Source of the DNA: Microvirga lotononidis
GTDB taxonomy: Bacteria > Pseudomonadota > Alphaproteobacteria > Rhizobiales > Beijerinckiaceae
Reading direction: 5' to 3'
DNA length: 64,000 nt
Assembly: GCF_034627025.1 (NCBI RefSeq)
Contig: NZ_CP141048.1
Span: forward strand, 248,001 to 312,000
The notes beneath the pieces were generated by a model that saw only the letters and a program-made list of their open reading frames with translations, was not told the origin of the DNA and ran no database searches. Position 1 is the stretch's first letter, and every line of letters starts with the position of its first letter. Shown one piece after another: positions 1-11,726 of the stretch. The position numbers and the translations under genes are program-made.

Positions 1-1
1 C

Positions 2-643
2 GACCCGCAGAACCGCATCCTCGATCGCCTGAACCCTCTCGCCCGACGCCTCTCTCGTCTGGGCATGCTGAACGGGCTCTCGCGGACCATCCTGAAGATG
101 ACCCTGCCGGGCGTTCCCGACATTTACCAGGGCACCGAGTTCTGGGACTTCTCCCTGGTCGATCCTGACAATCGGCGACCCGTCGATTACGAAGCCCGGA
201 TCAAGGCGCTCGACATGAACGAGCCGGCTGCGGCCTTGATGGAATCCTGGCCCGAAGGCCGGATCAAGCAGTATATTCTCATGCGGCTGCTTCACGACCG
301 TGCGGCAGCGCCTGACCTCTATGCCGAGGGTGATTACCAGCCCTTGTCGTTAGAGGGCGAGTTCTCGACTCACCTGCTCGGCTATCTCAGGCAGCACGAC
401 GACACGGCCCTCGCCGTCATCGTGCCGCGCCTCTGGAACGGTCTGACAGACAGCGAGGACAATCCTTCCGATCAGCCCACCTGGGGCGATACAGCCGTCT
501 CCCTGCCCCACGGGCGCTGGAAAAACGTGCTCACGCGAGAGGATATTCTCATCGAATCCGATCACGCGGCGATGGCGTCACTCCTGGGCACTCTTCCCTT
601 TGCCGTTCTCAAGCGCGATGGAGGCGACGGCATCCCGCATTAA
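2..643 (+). CDS. treY: Malto-oligosyltrehalose synthase, C-terminal part (partial)
   Basis: This is the 3' end of a gene that begins before the window. The frame is open from base 2, giving about 213 residues. TreY is a GH13 enzyme that turns the reducing end of maltodextrins into a trehalosyl unit, which TreZ then releases as trehalose. The support is the motif LPGVPDIYQGTEFWDFSLVD, followed by NRRPVDY, which is characteristic of the end of the TreY catalytic domain. The tail continues with the usual C-terminal beta-rich part (LLGYLRQHDDTALAVIVPRL). It lies directly upstream of glgB and glgX, so glycogen breakdown products probably feed trehalose synthesis. A full TreY is about 900 residues, so roughly three quarters of the protein is not visible. 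Confidence 0.9.
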   Translation, partial: DPQNRILDRLNPLARRLSRLGMLNGLSRTILKMTLPGVPDIYQGTEFWDFSLVDPDNRRPVDYEARIKALDMNEPAAALMESWPEGRIKQYILMRLLHDRAAAPDLYAEGDYQPLSLEGEFSTHLLGYLRQHDDTALAVIVPRLWNGLTDSEDNPSDQPTWGDTAVSLPHGRWKNVLTREDILIESDHAAMASLLGTLPFAVLKRDGGDGIPH

Positions 644-786
644 CAAAGATGGGTGTGGGCCCCTTTAGGGGCTGCACTCCTTCTGGTCCAAATCGACACC
701 TGCTCCATAATGGAATCTCTCGAAGGACCGGCCGGCACCCCGGTCCGGGAGCGCCCAAGGGACAGCAGATGAAGGGGGACGACCGA

Positions 787-3033
787 ATGGATCAGCACCG
801 TCGTGGATCGCAGAGCGCATCGCCGCGCCCGGCCGAACCGCCATCGGTTGCCGAGATCGTCAATTCGGGCGATCCCTTCTCCGTTCTCGGGCCCCACGAG
901 ATTTCACCCGGCCAATGGGAGATCCGCGCCATCGTTCCGGATGTCGACGCCGTGACGGTGCTCGACCGCGATGGACAGACCGTTCTGGCTCCGATGGAGC
1001 GGATGCCTCCGGACGGCCTTCTCGTCGCCTCGTTCCATGCCTCCGAGCGGCCCGATTACAGGCTGCGGATCGAGCGGCACAGCATCGTGGAAATCCGACA
1101 CGACCCCTACAGCTTCGGCACCTTCCTGTCCCACGACGATCTGGTGCGGATCGGCGATCCGACGAGCGATGCGGTCTATACGAAGCTCGGGGCGCATTTT
1201 CTGGACCTCGGAGGCATTCAAGGTTTCCTGTTCACCGTCTGGGCGCCCAATGCCCGCCGGGTCAGCGTGGTGGGCGACTTCAATTCCTGGGACGGTCGCT
1301 GCCACCTCATGCGCCGCCGTCACGAAGGCGGGATCTGGGAGCTGTTCATTCCTGACATCGCGCCGGAGCAGCGCTACAAGTTCGAGATCATCGGCCTGCA
1401 CGGCAACCTCCTCGCGCTGAAAGCCGACCCCATCGCCTTTGCCGCGGAACATCCGCCGGAAACGGCCTCCATCCTCAAGAGCGCTCCCAGCTTCGACTGG
1501 CAGGATTCGGAGTGGATGAAGTCGCGCGCCGGTGAAAACCACCGCAAGGCGCCGATGTCGATCTACGAGTGCCATCTGGGCTCATGGTCGCGCGTCCCCG
1601 AAGAAGGCAACCGCTATCTGACCTATCGCGAATTGGCCGTGCGGCTCATTCCTTATGTGAAGGATCTCGGCTTCACGCATATCGAGCTTCTGCCGATCAC
1701 GGAATATCCGTTCGACGGTTCATGGGGCTATCAGCCGATCTCGGTATATGCGCCGACGAGCCGGTTCGGCACGCCGGAGGATTTCGCCGCTTTCGTGGAA
1801 GCGGCGCACGCGGCCGGCATCGGCGTCATCCTCGACTGGGTGCCGGCGCATTTCCCGAACGATCCGCACGGATTGTCCTATTTCGACGGTACGCATCTCT
1901 ACGAACATGCCGATCCGCGGCTGGGATTCCATCAGGATTGGGGCACCTATATCTACAATTTCGAGCGCCGGGAGGTGATGAGCTTCCTCGTGGCGAATGC
2001 CCGCTTCTGGCTGGAGCGGTACCATCTCGACGGATTGCGCGTCGATGCAGTCGCCTCGATGCTCTACCTCGACTACTCGCGAAAGGCCGGAGAGTGGATT
2101 CCCAACCGCTACGGCGGCAACGAGAATCTCGGCGCGATCGATTTCATCCGCAAGATGAACGAGGTCGCTTATGCCACCTCGCCGGGCGCCATCACCATCG
2201 CGGAGGAATCGACCGCTTGGCCGGGCGTATCCCAGCCGACCTATACCGGCGGCCTCGGCTTCGGGTTCAAATGGAACATGGGCTGGATGCACGATACCTT
2301 GCGCTACATCAGCAAGGATCCCGTCTTCCGCCAGTACCATCATCACGATCTCACCTTCGGGCTGCTCTACGCCTTCTCCGAGAATTTCATTCTGCCCCTG
2401 AGCCATGACGAGGTGGTTCACGGCAAGGGATCGCTCCTCGGCAAGATGCCGGGCGATCAATGGCAGCGTTTCGCCAATCTGCGCGCCTATTTCGGATTCA
2501 TGTGGGGACATCCGGGCAAGAAGCTCCTGTTCATGGGCGGAGAAATCGCGCAGGAGCGGGAATGGAACCACGACGAGAGCCTCGACTGGCATCTCCTTGA
2601 CAGCTCCTACCACAAGGGCGTGCAGTCGCTGGTCAGAGACCTCAACCACGCCTACCAGTCCATTCCCGCCCTCCACGAACGCGATTGCGAGGCGAGGGGA
2701 TTCGAATGGCTGGTCTCCGACGACCGCGACAACAGCGTCATCGCCTGGTTGCGTCGCGGCGACGACGAGACCTCGGTCGCCATCGTGGTGTCGAACTTCA
2801 CGCCGGTCGTGCGGGAGGCGTACCGCATCGGCGTTCCGCTGCCGGGGTTCTACCGTGAAGCGGTCAATACCGATGCGGGCCAGTATGGCGGAAGCAACGT
2901 GGGCAATCTCGGAGGGGTCGTGGCCGAGGACGTCCCGAGCCATGGCCGGCCCTGCTCCCTGACCTTGACGATTCCGCCTCTCGCGACGCTCATTCTCGTC
3001 CTCGATCACGAAGGCTCCGGACCCAACATATAG
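787..3033 (+). CDS. glgB: 1,4-alpha-glucan branching enzyme
   Basis: GlgB introduces alpha-1,6 branches into glycogen. From the ATG at 787 the product is 748 residues, close to the usual length. The frame is open upstream to 649, but that segment is low-complexity and unlike the family. The ATG at 787 is preceded by GGGGGA at a suitable distance, so I chose it. An N-terminal CBM48-like module contains VWAPNARRVSVVGDFNSWDG. The GH13 catalytic residues are all visible: the nucleophile Asp at about 420 (LRVDAVASM), the acid/base Glu at about 473 (IAEEST) and the Asp at about 541 (LSHDEVVHGK). It follows treY after about 140 bases, which hold a small GC hairpin at 659-672, and precedes glgX. Confidence 0.96.
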   Translation: MDQHRRGSQSASPRPAEPPSVAEIVNSGDPFSVLGPHEISPGQWEIRAIVPDVDAVTVLDRDGQTVLAPMERMPPDGLLVASFHASERPDYRLRIERHSIVEIRHDPYSFGTFLSHDDLVRIGDPTSDAVYTKLGAHFLDLGGIQGFLFTVWAPNARRVSVVGDFNSWDGRCHLMRRRHEGGIWELFIPDIAPEQRYKFEIIGLHGNLLALKADPIAFAAEHPPETASILKSAPSFDWQDSEWMKSRAGENHRKAPMSIYECHLGSWSRVPEEGNRYLTYRELAVRLIPYVKDLGFTHIELLPITEYPFDGSWGYQPISVYAPTSRFGTPEDFAAFVEAAHAAGIGVILDWVPAHFPNDPHGLSYFDGTHLYEHADPRLGFHQDWGTYIYNFERREVMSFLVANARFWLERYHLDGLRVDAVASMLYLDYSRKAGEWIPNRYGGNENLGAIDFIRKMNEVAYATSPGAITIAEESTAWPGVSQPTYTGGLGFGFKWNMGWMHDTLRYISKDPVFRQYHHHDLTFGLLYAFSENFILPLSHDEVVHGKGSLLGKMPGDQWQRFANLRAYFGFMWGHPGKKLLFMGGEIAQEREWNHDESLDWHLLDSSYHKGVQSLVRDLNHAYQSIPALHERDCEARGFEWLVSDDRDNSVIAWLRRGDDETSVAIVVSNFTPVVREAYRIGVPLPGFYREAVNTDAGQYGGSNVGNLGGVVAEDVPSHGRPCSLTLTIPPLATLILVLDHEGSGPNI

Positions 3034-3113
3034 TTCCGCTTGCGCGGGACCTCATCCGGGCTCGCGCGTTGATGAAATGAACGTTTTGCTCCGCTTGTTT
3101 TCCGAGATCCTCG

Positions 3114-5321
<2,208 letters not shown>

Positions 5322-5369
5322 CAGGCGCTTTCCTCAAAGGCTGGCTCATGAAGGAAGAGCGCTGTTTCA

Positions 5370-5495
5370 CCTCTCCCTGAGGGAGAGGTCGCGCCTTCAG
5401 GCGCAGGTGAGGGGTTACGGGTCTATCCGGAGAGCGCTCTCCCCCTCACCCTCGCTGCGCTCGACCTCCCTCACCGGGGCGAGGTGAACCTGCGC
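5370..5495. repeat. Palindromic intergenic repeat between convergent glgX and glgA
   Basis: The 205-base gap between the facing 3' ends of glgX and glgA holds no gene. It contains runs such as CTCTCCCTGAGGGAGAG (5380-5396) and CTCCCCCTCACCCTC (5438-5452), followed by CTCCCTCACCGGGGCGAGGTG. These form nested inverted repeats of the kind found in many copies between convergent genes in rhizobia-like genomes. It may act as a bidirectional transcription stop, but I see no T-rich tail. Confidence 0.6.
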
Positions 5496-5526
5496 TCCAC
5501 GAACGAAGAACCTATCAGTCTCTCGC

Positions 5527-6975
5527 CTACACGGCTCGAAGGCTGCGATACAGATCGGCGTATTGCCGCGCCGGGCGATGCCAGCTCAGGTCGGCTCCCA
5601 TGCCGTTCGCCTGGAGCCGGTGCCAAGCATCCTTGTCGCGCCACAGATGCTTCACCCGGTCGATCGCATCCAGGGCTGCGCCGAACGTGACGGGTCCGAA
5701 CTGGAAACCCGTCGCGGCCCCGTTGGCAATGGCCATCTCGTTGGCGTCGATGATCGTGTCGGCCAATCCCCCCACGCGAGAGACGACCGGAATGCTCCCG
5801 TAGCGCATGGCGCAGAGCTGAGTCAGGCCGCAGGGCTCGAACCGCGAAGGCACGAGAAGCGCGTCGCTTCCTCCCTGGATCTGATGAGCCAGCTTCTCGT
5901 CGTAGCCGATGACGCATCCGACTTGGCCCGGATAGACGACGCGCGCCGTCTGGAAACTCTCCTCCAGGGTGCGATCCCCGGCGCCCAGCAGAGCCAGCTG
6001 CGCGCCCTCGGAGAGCAGACGTGAGAGACCCGCGAGCACGAGGTCGAGCCCCTTCTGCTCCGACAGGCGGCTGACGACGCCGAACAGGAGCGCGTCGGGA
6101 TCGGGCTTCAATCCCAGCCGATCCTGGAGCGCCCGTTTGTTGGCAGCCCGTCGCTCGAGGCTGCCGCGATCATAGGTGAGCGCCAGGTGCTGGTCCGTTG
6201 CCGGATCCCACACCTTGTCGTCGATGCCGTTGAGGATGCCGGACACGATGCCGGACCTTGCGCGCAGCAACCCATCGAGTGCCATCCCGCCCTCGGGCGT
6301 CTGGATCTCCTTGGCGTAGGTCGGCGATACGGTGGTGATGCGATCGGCCAGCTGCAGGCCGCCCTTCAGGAAGCCGATCTGTCCGTAATACTCGACGCCG
6401 TCCACCGTGAAGATGCTGGCCGGCAGGCCGAGTTCGAACAGGAGATCCGCCGGAAAGATTCCTTGAAAGGCGATGTTGTGAATGGTGACGACCGTGCCGG
6501 GGCGCGGCTGGCCGGTGAGGCTCAGGTAAACGGGAACGAGAGCCGCCTGCCAGTCATGGGCGTGCACGATATCGGGAATGAATCCGGGGACCAGCCCCTG
6601 TCCGATATCGGCAGCCGCCCGTCCGAGCGCGGCGAAGCGCCGGGCATTGTCCGGCCAGTCGCGCCCGTTCGGCGCGAGATAGGGTGAGCCGGGGCGTTCG
6701 AAGAGATGGGGCGCGTCGATGACGAAGAGGTCGAGGCCCCCTGCCCGGCCGGACAGGAGCCGCGCCGTTCCGCCGAAGAAGGCGGGATATTGATGCAGGG
6801 TCTCCGCGTTCTCCAGGGCGTTGAGCACCGCGGGATAACCCGGCATGAGCGTGACGACCGTCACGCCCTCCTCCGCAAGCGCGGACGGCAGAGCGCCGGC
6901 CACATCGGCCAACCCGCCTGTCTTGATGATGGGAAAGACCTCTGACGCGACCGACAGAACGTTCAGAGGCCTCAT
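5527..6975 (-). CDS. glgA: Glycogen synthase (ADP-glucose type)
   Basis: GlgA is a GT5 enzyme that adds glucose from ADP-glucose to the non-reducing end of glycogen. From the ATG at 6975 the protein has 482 residues, the usual bacterial length. The N-terminus ([20 protein letters not shown]) carries the ADP-glucose-binding KTGGL motif with Lys 18. The C-terminal half has the GT5 motif [20 protein letters not shown]. The frame runs open further upstream, but the ATG at 6975 overlaps the TGA of glgC as ATGA. Translational coupling and the conserved N-terminus both fix this start. It forms a glgC-glgA operon facing glgX. Confidence 0.96.
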   Translation of the reverse strand: MRPLNVLSVASEVFPIIKTGGLADVAGALPSALAEEGVTVVTLMPGYPAVLNALENAETLHQYPAFFGGTARLLSGRAGGLDLFVIDAPHLFERPGSPYLAPNGRDWPDNARRFAALGRAAADIGQGLVPGFIPDIVHAHDWQAALVPVYLSLTGQPRPGTVVTIHNIAFQGIFPADLLFELGLPASIFTVDGVEYYGQIGFLKGGLQLADRITTVSPTYAKEIQTPEGGMALDGLLRARSGIVSGILNGIDDKVWDPATDQHLALTYDRGSLERRAANKRALQDRLGLKPDPDALLFGVVSRLSEQKGLDLVLAGLSRLLSEGAQLALLGAGDRTLEESFQTARVVYPGQVGCVIGYDEKLAHQIQGGSDALLVPSRFEPCGLTQLCAMRYGSIPVVSRVGGLADTIIDANEMAIANGAATGFQFGPVTFGAALDAIDRVKHLWRDKDAWHRLQANGMGADLSWHRPARQYADLYRSLRAV

Positions 6976-8255
6976 TCCGCCAATCTCTCGATCATCGGCT
7001 TGGTGATGAGGCTGACGCCTTTCTCGGTGCGCCGGAAGCGTCGGGCATCCAACTCGGGATCCTCGCCCACCACCAATCCATCGGGGATGCGGACACCGCG
7101 GTCGATGACCACGTTTCGCAGCCGTGCGCCGCGACCGATTTCCACGAAGGGAAGAATGACCGCGCCCTCCACATCGGCATGGGAATGCAGATGCACCGCC
7201 GTGAATACGAGGGACCGTCGCAGGGCCGCGCCGGATACGATGCAGCCGCTGGAAACCAGCGAATTGATCGCGTGCCCACGGCGTCCGTCCTCGTCGTGAA
7301 CGAATTTCGCCGGCGGCCATGTCTCAGAGAAGGTCGAGATCGGCCAGTCGCGATCGTAGAGATCGAGCGACGGGACGATGGCCGTGAGATCGATGTTGGC
7401 CTCCCAGTAGGCGTCGACCGTTCCCACATCGCGCCAATAGGCTTCCGCGTCGCTCCCCCCGGCCTCGGCGCCCGAACGGACGCAGGAACTGGTGAAGCGA
7501 TGGGCCACGGCTTTCCCGTACTGCACCAGATAGGGGATGATGTCCTTGCCGAAATCCCGGTTCGAGCCGGGCGTTTCCGCGTCGCGGCGCAACTGCTCGA
7601 ACAGGAACCGGGTGTTGAAGACGTAGATGCCCATGCTGGCCAGCGCCATGTGAGGCTTGTCGGGCATGCCCGGAGGATCGGCGGGCTTTTCCAGGAACGA
7701 GATGATGCGGTCCGTCTCGTCGACGGCCATCACCCCGAAACCAACCGCCTCCATACGCGGCACCTCGAGGCAGCCGACGGTGACGTCGGCTCCTGAATCG
7801 ACGTGCTGCCGCAGCATGATCTCGTAATCCATCTTGTAGACGTGGTCGCCCGCAAGAATGATGATGTATTCCGGGTCGATGCTCGAGATGATGTCGATGT
7901 TCTGGTACACCGCATCGGCCGTGCCCTCGTACCACATCGTCTCGGAGACGCGCTGGCTGGCGGGCAGGATGTCGAAGCTCTCGTTCCGTTCGGCGCGGAA
8001 GAAGTTCCAGCCTCGCTGGAGATGCCGGATGAGGCTGTGCGCCTTGTACTGCGTGGCCACGCCGATGCGCCGGATGCCGGAGTTCAGGGCGTTGGATAGG
8101 GCGAAGTCGATGATCCGCGTATTGCCGCCGAAATAAACGGCGGGCTTGGCGCGGATGTCGGTCAACTCCATCAGGCGGCTGCCGCGTCCGCCGGCGAGAA
8201 TGTAAGCCATCGCATGGCGGGCGAGAGGGGCATTCGTAACGCTGGAATTAGGCAA
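6972..8255 (-). CDS. glgC: Glucose-1-phosphate adenylyltransferase
   Basis: GlgC makes ADP-glucose from glucose-1-phosphate and ATP, the committed and allosterically controlled step of bacterial glycogen synthesis. The 427-residue protein shows the nucleotidyltransferase signature [20 protein letters not shown] near the N-terminus. It also has the substrate loop [12 protein letters not shown] and a C-terminal left-handed beta-helix with [15 protein letters not shown] keep the TTG start at 8255: GAGGAC lies 7 bases upstream, and the first internal ATG (8210) would remove the short leader before AYILAGG that relatives have. It is the first gene of the operon and its stop overlaps the start of glgA. 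Confidence 0.95.
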   Translation of the reverse strand: MPNSSVTNAPLARHAMAYILAGGRGSRLMELTDIRAKPAVYFGGNTRIIDFALSNALNSGIRRIGVATQYKAHSLIRHLQRGWNFFRAERNESFDILPASQRVSETMWYEGTADAVYQNIDIISSIDPEYIIILAGDHVYKMDYEIMLRQHVDSGADVTVGCLEVPRMEAVGFGVMAVDETDRIISFLEKPADPPGMPDKPHMALASMGIYVFNTRFLFEQLRRDAETPGSNRDFGKDIIPYLVQYGKAVAHRFTSSCVRSGAEAGGSDAEAYWRDVGTVDAYWEANIDLTAIVPSLDLYDRDWPISTFSETWPPAKFVHDEDGRRGHAINSLVSSGCIVSGAALRRSLVFTAVHLHSHADVEGAVILPFVEIGRGARLRNVVIDRGVRIPDGLVVGEDPELDARRFRRTEKGVSLITKPMIERLAE

Positions 8256-8409
8256 GACCGGGTCCTCACATCAACGGCAGCCACCTGCCCCGCTTTATAG
8301 ACGCTGAAACCGCCCGCAAGTTCTTGGCTTGTTGATACCGGCCTCAGTTTTCCTCTTGCCCCTTGAGCCTCCGGCCGCATCGGCCGAAGGCTCATGTCAT
8401 GTCGCGCGT

Positions 8410-8754
8410 TCAGGTCGCACGCGTTGTGCGCCTGCGCTTCGGCGCCGCGAGAGGCGCCTCGCCGCCGTCCGCGCCGGGCGCTGCATCAGCCGCAGGAGCA
8501 GCCGCGGGACTGCGCTTCCTGCGAGTCTTCGGAGCCGCTGGGCTGGAGAGCTCTTCATCCGCCGTCATGCTTGTCATGCCCAATGGCGCCGGATCGACGA
8601 TCGGCGCCTTAGTGCCTTCCGTCTCGCTGCCCCCACCGAGAACTTCCTGCTCGGCCTGATACCAATATTCATCGGCGCGGCCGTGAATGCTCCCGTGCCG
8701 CATCCAGAGCTCGTATGCCCTTTCACGGATTCGTTCTTCGATTTGCTTGTCCAT
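8410..8754 (-). CDS. DUF2934 domain protein
   Basis: This small protein of 114 residues starts with EERIRERAYELWMRHGS and continues through YWYQAEQEVLGG. That is the pattern of DUF2934, a short helical domain of unknown function common in Hyphomicrobiales. The rest (about residues 45-114) is low-complexity, rich in Ala, Pro, Lys and Arg, and ends in a basic patch (KRRRTTRAT) that could bind nucleic acid. It is transcribed alone. Upstream, at 8852-8877 on the same strand, GGAAC-N17-AGTT resembles the EcfG general-stress promoter with one mismatch in the -10 box. DUF2934 genes are often stress-linked, so this fits, but the function remains unknown. Confidence 0.8.
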   Translation of the reverse strand: MDKQIEERIRERAYELWMRHGSIHGRADEYWYQAEQEVLGGGSETEGTKAPIVDPAPLGMTSMTADEELSSPAAPKTRRKRSPAAAPAADAAPGADGGEAPLAAPKRRRTTRAT

Positions 8755-9169
8755 GACTAACCTTTGTCCTCATACCGTGCGCGCTCGGATGCCGCGCGAA
8801 GCGGACTGGCATCACCGCCCAGTCGCAAGGTTGCGCGTTCATCGGAAACTGAACTGTGTAAATTATTAGGCAGTTCCGGCGAATGGCAACGGCCGCCCGC
8901 CGAATCTGCGGCAAATGTTTGCCCGAACTTGATGCGCATTGGGATGAAGTTTTCAGCGCGGGCGACCACGACGATTCCGGCGCCTTGAAGTGGACGAGCC
9001 GGGACACGCCCCAAAGCGTCGATCCGGCGATGACGTTTGCGACGCGATCGAGCCGTTCGATGCGCCCTCGCCCGGCTGTGCGGCCGCACGGCGATCCTTC
9101 CGCGAGCGTGTCCTGGCTGCGTCAACCGGAACCTTGGCTTCAGTCCCGAGTTGGGAAGTTACTCCGTTC
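8755..9169. other. 415-base intergenic region
   Basis: This stretch separates the divergent DUF2934 and phospholipase D genes. An open frame extends upstream of the phospholipase start (from 8990), but its translation is low-complexity and unlike the family, so I treat it as non-coding. Apart from the possible stress promoter at 8852-8877 I see no other clear element. Confidence 0.5.
8852..8877 (-). promoter_or_regulatory. Possible EcfG-type stress promoter for the DUF2934 gene
   Basis: On the minus strand the bases read GGAAC, 17 bases, AGTT. The EcfG consensus in alphaproteobacteria is GGAAC-N16/17-CGTT, so the -10 box has one mismatch. It points at the gene starting at 8754, with a leader of about 90 bases. 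Confidence 0.3.
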
Positions 9170-10678
9170 ATGATCGTGGCTGACGTGCAACTTCTGGAAC
9201 AAGCGACAAGCAGGCAGGCCCTCGACAGGGTTCCGGCGGTGAAACCTCCCGCGGCTCCGATCCTGCGCCCGGGGCAGAATTGCTGGCGTGTGGCCGAGGC
9301 CGACCGGGCGAGCGTCCTGATCGACGGCGCCGCCTATTTCGCCAATCTCGAAGCCGCCCTGCGCAAGGCTCGCCGCTCGATTCTCATCATCGGATGGGAT
9401 TTCGACGGCAGCATTCGCCTCAGGCCCGATGTCGGCATCGAGGAATCGCCGCAGCTCGGTCCCCTGCTCCGCTCGCTCGTCAACGAGTGGCCCGACCTCG
9501 AGGTGAGGATTCTCGTCTGGAGCGTCGCGGTCGTTCATGCGCCTGGCGCGCCGGGCCCTCTCATCTTCGGGGCCGACTGGCAGGACCATCCGCGCCTGCA
9601 GCTTAGGCTCGACACCCATCACCCGCTCTATGCCGCCCACCATCAGAAGATCGTCTGCATCGACGACAGCCTGGCCTTCATCGGCGGCATGGACCTGACC
9701 GTCGAGCGTTGGGACACCTCCCGCCATGCCTGCGATGACCCGACCCGCCTGAAGGACGACGGGACCATCTACGAGCCCGTTCACGATCTCCAGATGGCGG
9801 TGGACGGCGACGCGGCGCGGGCCATTGCCGAGGTCGGTTACGGGCGCTGGAAATTCGCCACCGGCGAAGAGCTCGCGCCGGCTCCGAGCGCAACGCCCCC
9901 CTGGCCCGACGGCCTCGTTCCCGATTTCCGCCATGCACCGGTCGCCATCGCCCGCACCTATCCGGCCTGGGGCGAGCAGCCTGCCGCCAACGAGGCGGCG
10001 GCGCTCACGCTGGATGCGCTCTCGGCCGCCAAGAAGACGATCTACATTGAGGCGCAGTACATGACGGCACCCTATGTGGGCGACGTGCTGGAGCGGCGTC
10101 TTGCCGATCCGGACGGGCCCGAGGTCGTGGTCGTCCAGACCCATGAATCCCACGGCTGGGCCGAGGAGCTCGTCATGGGCACCAACCGGGACCGGCTGAT
10201 CCGCCGCCTGCGCCGATGCGACCATCATGGCCGCCTGCGGGTCTATTACCCGGTCATTCCCAACGGAAATGGCGGGGAATGCCAGGTGCTGATCCATTCC
10301 AAGCTCATCATCGTCGATGACGTCTTTGTCCGCATCGGCTCCTCGAACCTGAACAACCGCTCCATCGGTCTCGACAGCGAATGCGACGCCGCCATCGAGG
10401 CTACGACGGACGAGATGCGCCGGACCATCGTGGCCCTTCGCAACCGCCTCCTCGCGGAGCATCTGGACGTGGCTCCCAAGACGTTCGACCGGGCTCTCTA
10501 TGCCCATGGCGGCTCCGTCATCGCGGCCGTCGAAGAGCTCAACACGAACATCCGCGGCCTTCGCGCCTTCCAGGCCATGACGGATGACGGTCCTGCCGTC
10601 CCGGCGGCGGGCACGGGGCTCCTCGATCCGCTCGAACCCTTCGATCCCCTGTCCCTGTTCAAGCGCAGCAAGGAATAG
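9170..10678 (+). CDS. Phospholipase D / cardiolipin-synthase-like protein
   Basis: This belongs to the phospholipase D superfamily, whose members transfer phosphatidyl groups through a phosphohistidine. Two HKD motifs are present: HHQKIVCIDDSLAFIGG with its key His at about 158, and HSKLIIVDDVFVRIGSSNLN with His at about 376. From the ATG at 9170 the protein has 502 residues. I prefer this start because the upstream extension is compositionally odd. No clear membrane segment is visible at the N-terminus. Together with the next two genes it matches the E. coli set clsB (ybhO), ybhN and ybhP, so a ClsB-like role in cardiolipin or other phospholipid synthesis is likely. Its stop is 3 bases from the stop of the facing ybhN-like gene. 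Confidence 0.85.
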   Translation: MIVADVQLLEQATSRQALDRVPAVKPPAAPILRPGQNCWRVAEADRASVLIDGAAYFANLEAALRKARRSILIIGWDFDGSIRLRPDVGIEESPQLGPLLRSLVNEWPDLEVRILVWSVAVVHAPGAPGPLIFGADWQDHPRLQLRLDTHHPLYAAHHQKIVCIDDSLAFIGGMDLTVERWDTSRHACDDPTRLKDDGTIYEPVHDLQMAVDGDAARAIAEVGYGRWKFATGEELAPAPSATPPWPDGLVPDFRHAPVAIARTYPAWGEQPAANEAAALTLDALSAAKKTIYIEAQYMTAPYVGDVLERRLADPDGPEVVVVQTHESHGWAEELVMGTNRDRLIRRLRRCDHHGRLRVYYPVIPNGNGGECQVLIHSKLIIVDDVFVRIGSSNLNNRSIGLDSECDAAIEATTDEMRRTIVALRNRLLAEHLDVAPKTFDRALYAHGGSVIAAVEELNTNIRGLRAFQAMTDDGPAVPAAGTGLLDPLEPFDPLSLFKRSKE

Positions 10679-10681
10679 GCG

Positions 10682-11629
10682 TCACGCATTCGCGCCGATG
10701 CCATCGGCCACATAGGCCCCGGCCCTGCGCCGGTAGACGAGTTCAGTGACCGCGAGCAGGATGCTGCCGAGGACGAGCGGCACGAGGAAATAGACGAACC
10801 GGAACACCAGAAGCGGCCCGATCAGGTCGGCCTGCGGCAGCAGATACATGACGACGCTCTCGATGACCCCGAGACCGCCGGGAACATGGCTGACCAGGGC
10901 CGTCGCATTGGCGATCACATAGACCGATGCCACCCCCGGATAAGCCACGTCGGCCACGGCAGCGAGCGTCTGGTGAAGGCAGGCGGCCACGAAGGCGAAG
11001 TTGACGGATCCGACCAGGACCTGCCCGATGGCAAGCCTGAGGGGAGGCATCTCAAGCGACCAGCGCCGGATCGTCAGGGGCTTTCGGACGAAGGCCGCCA
11101 GGATCAGGTACAGGGTGGGAAGCGCGAGGCAGCCGGCCCCTAGGGCAAGGACGACGGGCCGGGTCAGTCCCGTGATCTCCACCGCCAGCCCGGAGCGCAG
11201 CATGAGGGCCGCTCCCCCGAGAACCAGAAGGCCCAAGCCGACCGTGATTCCGCAGAAGACGATCACCTTGGCGACCTCGGCGGCTTTCAGGCCCCAGCGG
11301 TCGTAGAAGCGGTAGCGGACCGCCCCGCTGCTCAAGGCGGCCAACCCGATATTGTGCCCGAGGGACAGGGCCGTGAACGAGGCCAGGGCTGTCTGTCGGT
11401 ACGGCAATGGCCGCTTTACGTAATGCAGGGCGAGATAGTCGAAGAGGGTCAGGGACAGGTAGCTCGCGGCGGCGAAACCCATGGCACCCAGGAGCCGTGG
11501 CCCGGGAACGGCCGTCACGGCGGCGACCAGCTGGTCCAGGCTGTAACGGCTGAGGGTGCGGTAAAGAAGGAACGCCGCAAGGCCGATGGCCGCCACGGCA
11601 ATCACGTATTTCCAGTTCCGCATCCGCAC
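10682..11629 (-). CDS. YbhN-like integral membrane protein (LPG synthase transmembrane family)
   Basis: This 315-residue membrane protein is of the UPF0104/YbhN family, related to the flippase-like transmembrane part of lysylphosphatidylglycerol synthases (MprF). Hydrophobic segments fill most of the length, starting with VIAVAAIGLAAFLLY. Family-like motifs are SLGHNIGLAALSSGAVRYRF at about 90-110 and SHVPGGLGVIESVVM in the C-terminal half. In E. coli, YbhN is one of the AsmA-like/TamB-linked players suspected in lipid transport, encoded next to ClsB and YbhP, and the same three families are adjacent here. Transport of phospholipids between membranes is an inference. The start is either of two ATGs two codons apart. 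Confidence 0.85.
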   Translation of the reverse strand: MRMRNWKYVIAVAAIGLAAFLLYRTLSRYSLDQLVAAVTAVPGPRLLGAMGFAAASYLSLTLFDYLALHYVKRPLPYRQTALASFTALSLGHNIGLAALSSGAVRYRFYDRWGLKAAEVAKVIVFCGITVGLGLLVLGGAALMLRSGLAVEITGLTRPVVLALGAGCLALPTLYLILAAFVRKPLTIRRWSLEMPPLRLAIGQVLVGSVNFAFVAACLHQTLAAVADVAYPGVASVYVIANATALVSHVPGGLGVIESVVMYLLPQADLIGPLLVFRFVYFLVPLVLGSILLAVTELVYRRRAGAYVADGIGANA

Positions 11630-11726
11630 TCCTCGTCCTGCATGAGCCAGCCCTTGAAACGGCTTCGCTCCGAGGAGCTAAACGCGGTGGAACGCCCTGC
11701 GATCCGTAAGGCGTCTCACGCCACTT

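Noticed and set aside
649..786. Upstream in-frame extension of glgB
   Set aside because: The extra 46 codons are Gly/Pro/Arg-rich, include an intergenic hairpin and lack the GlgB N-terminal pattern.
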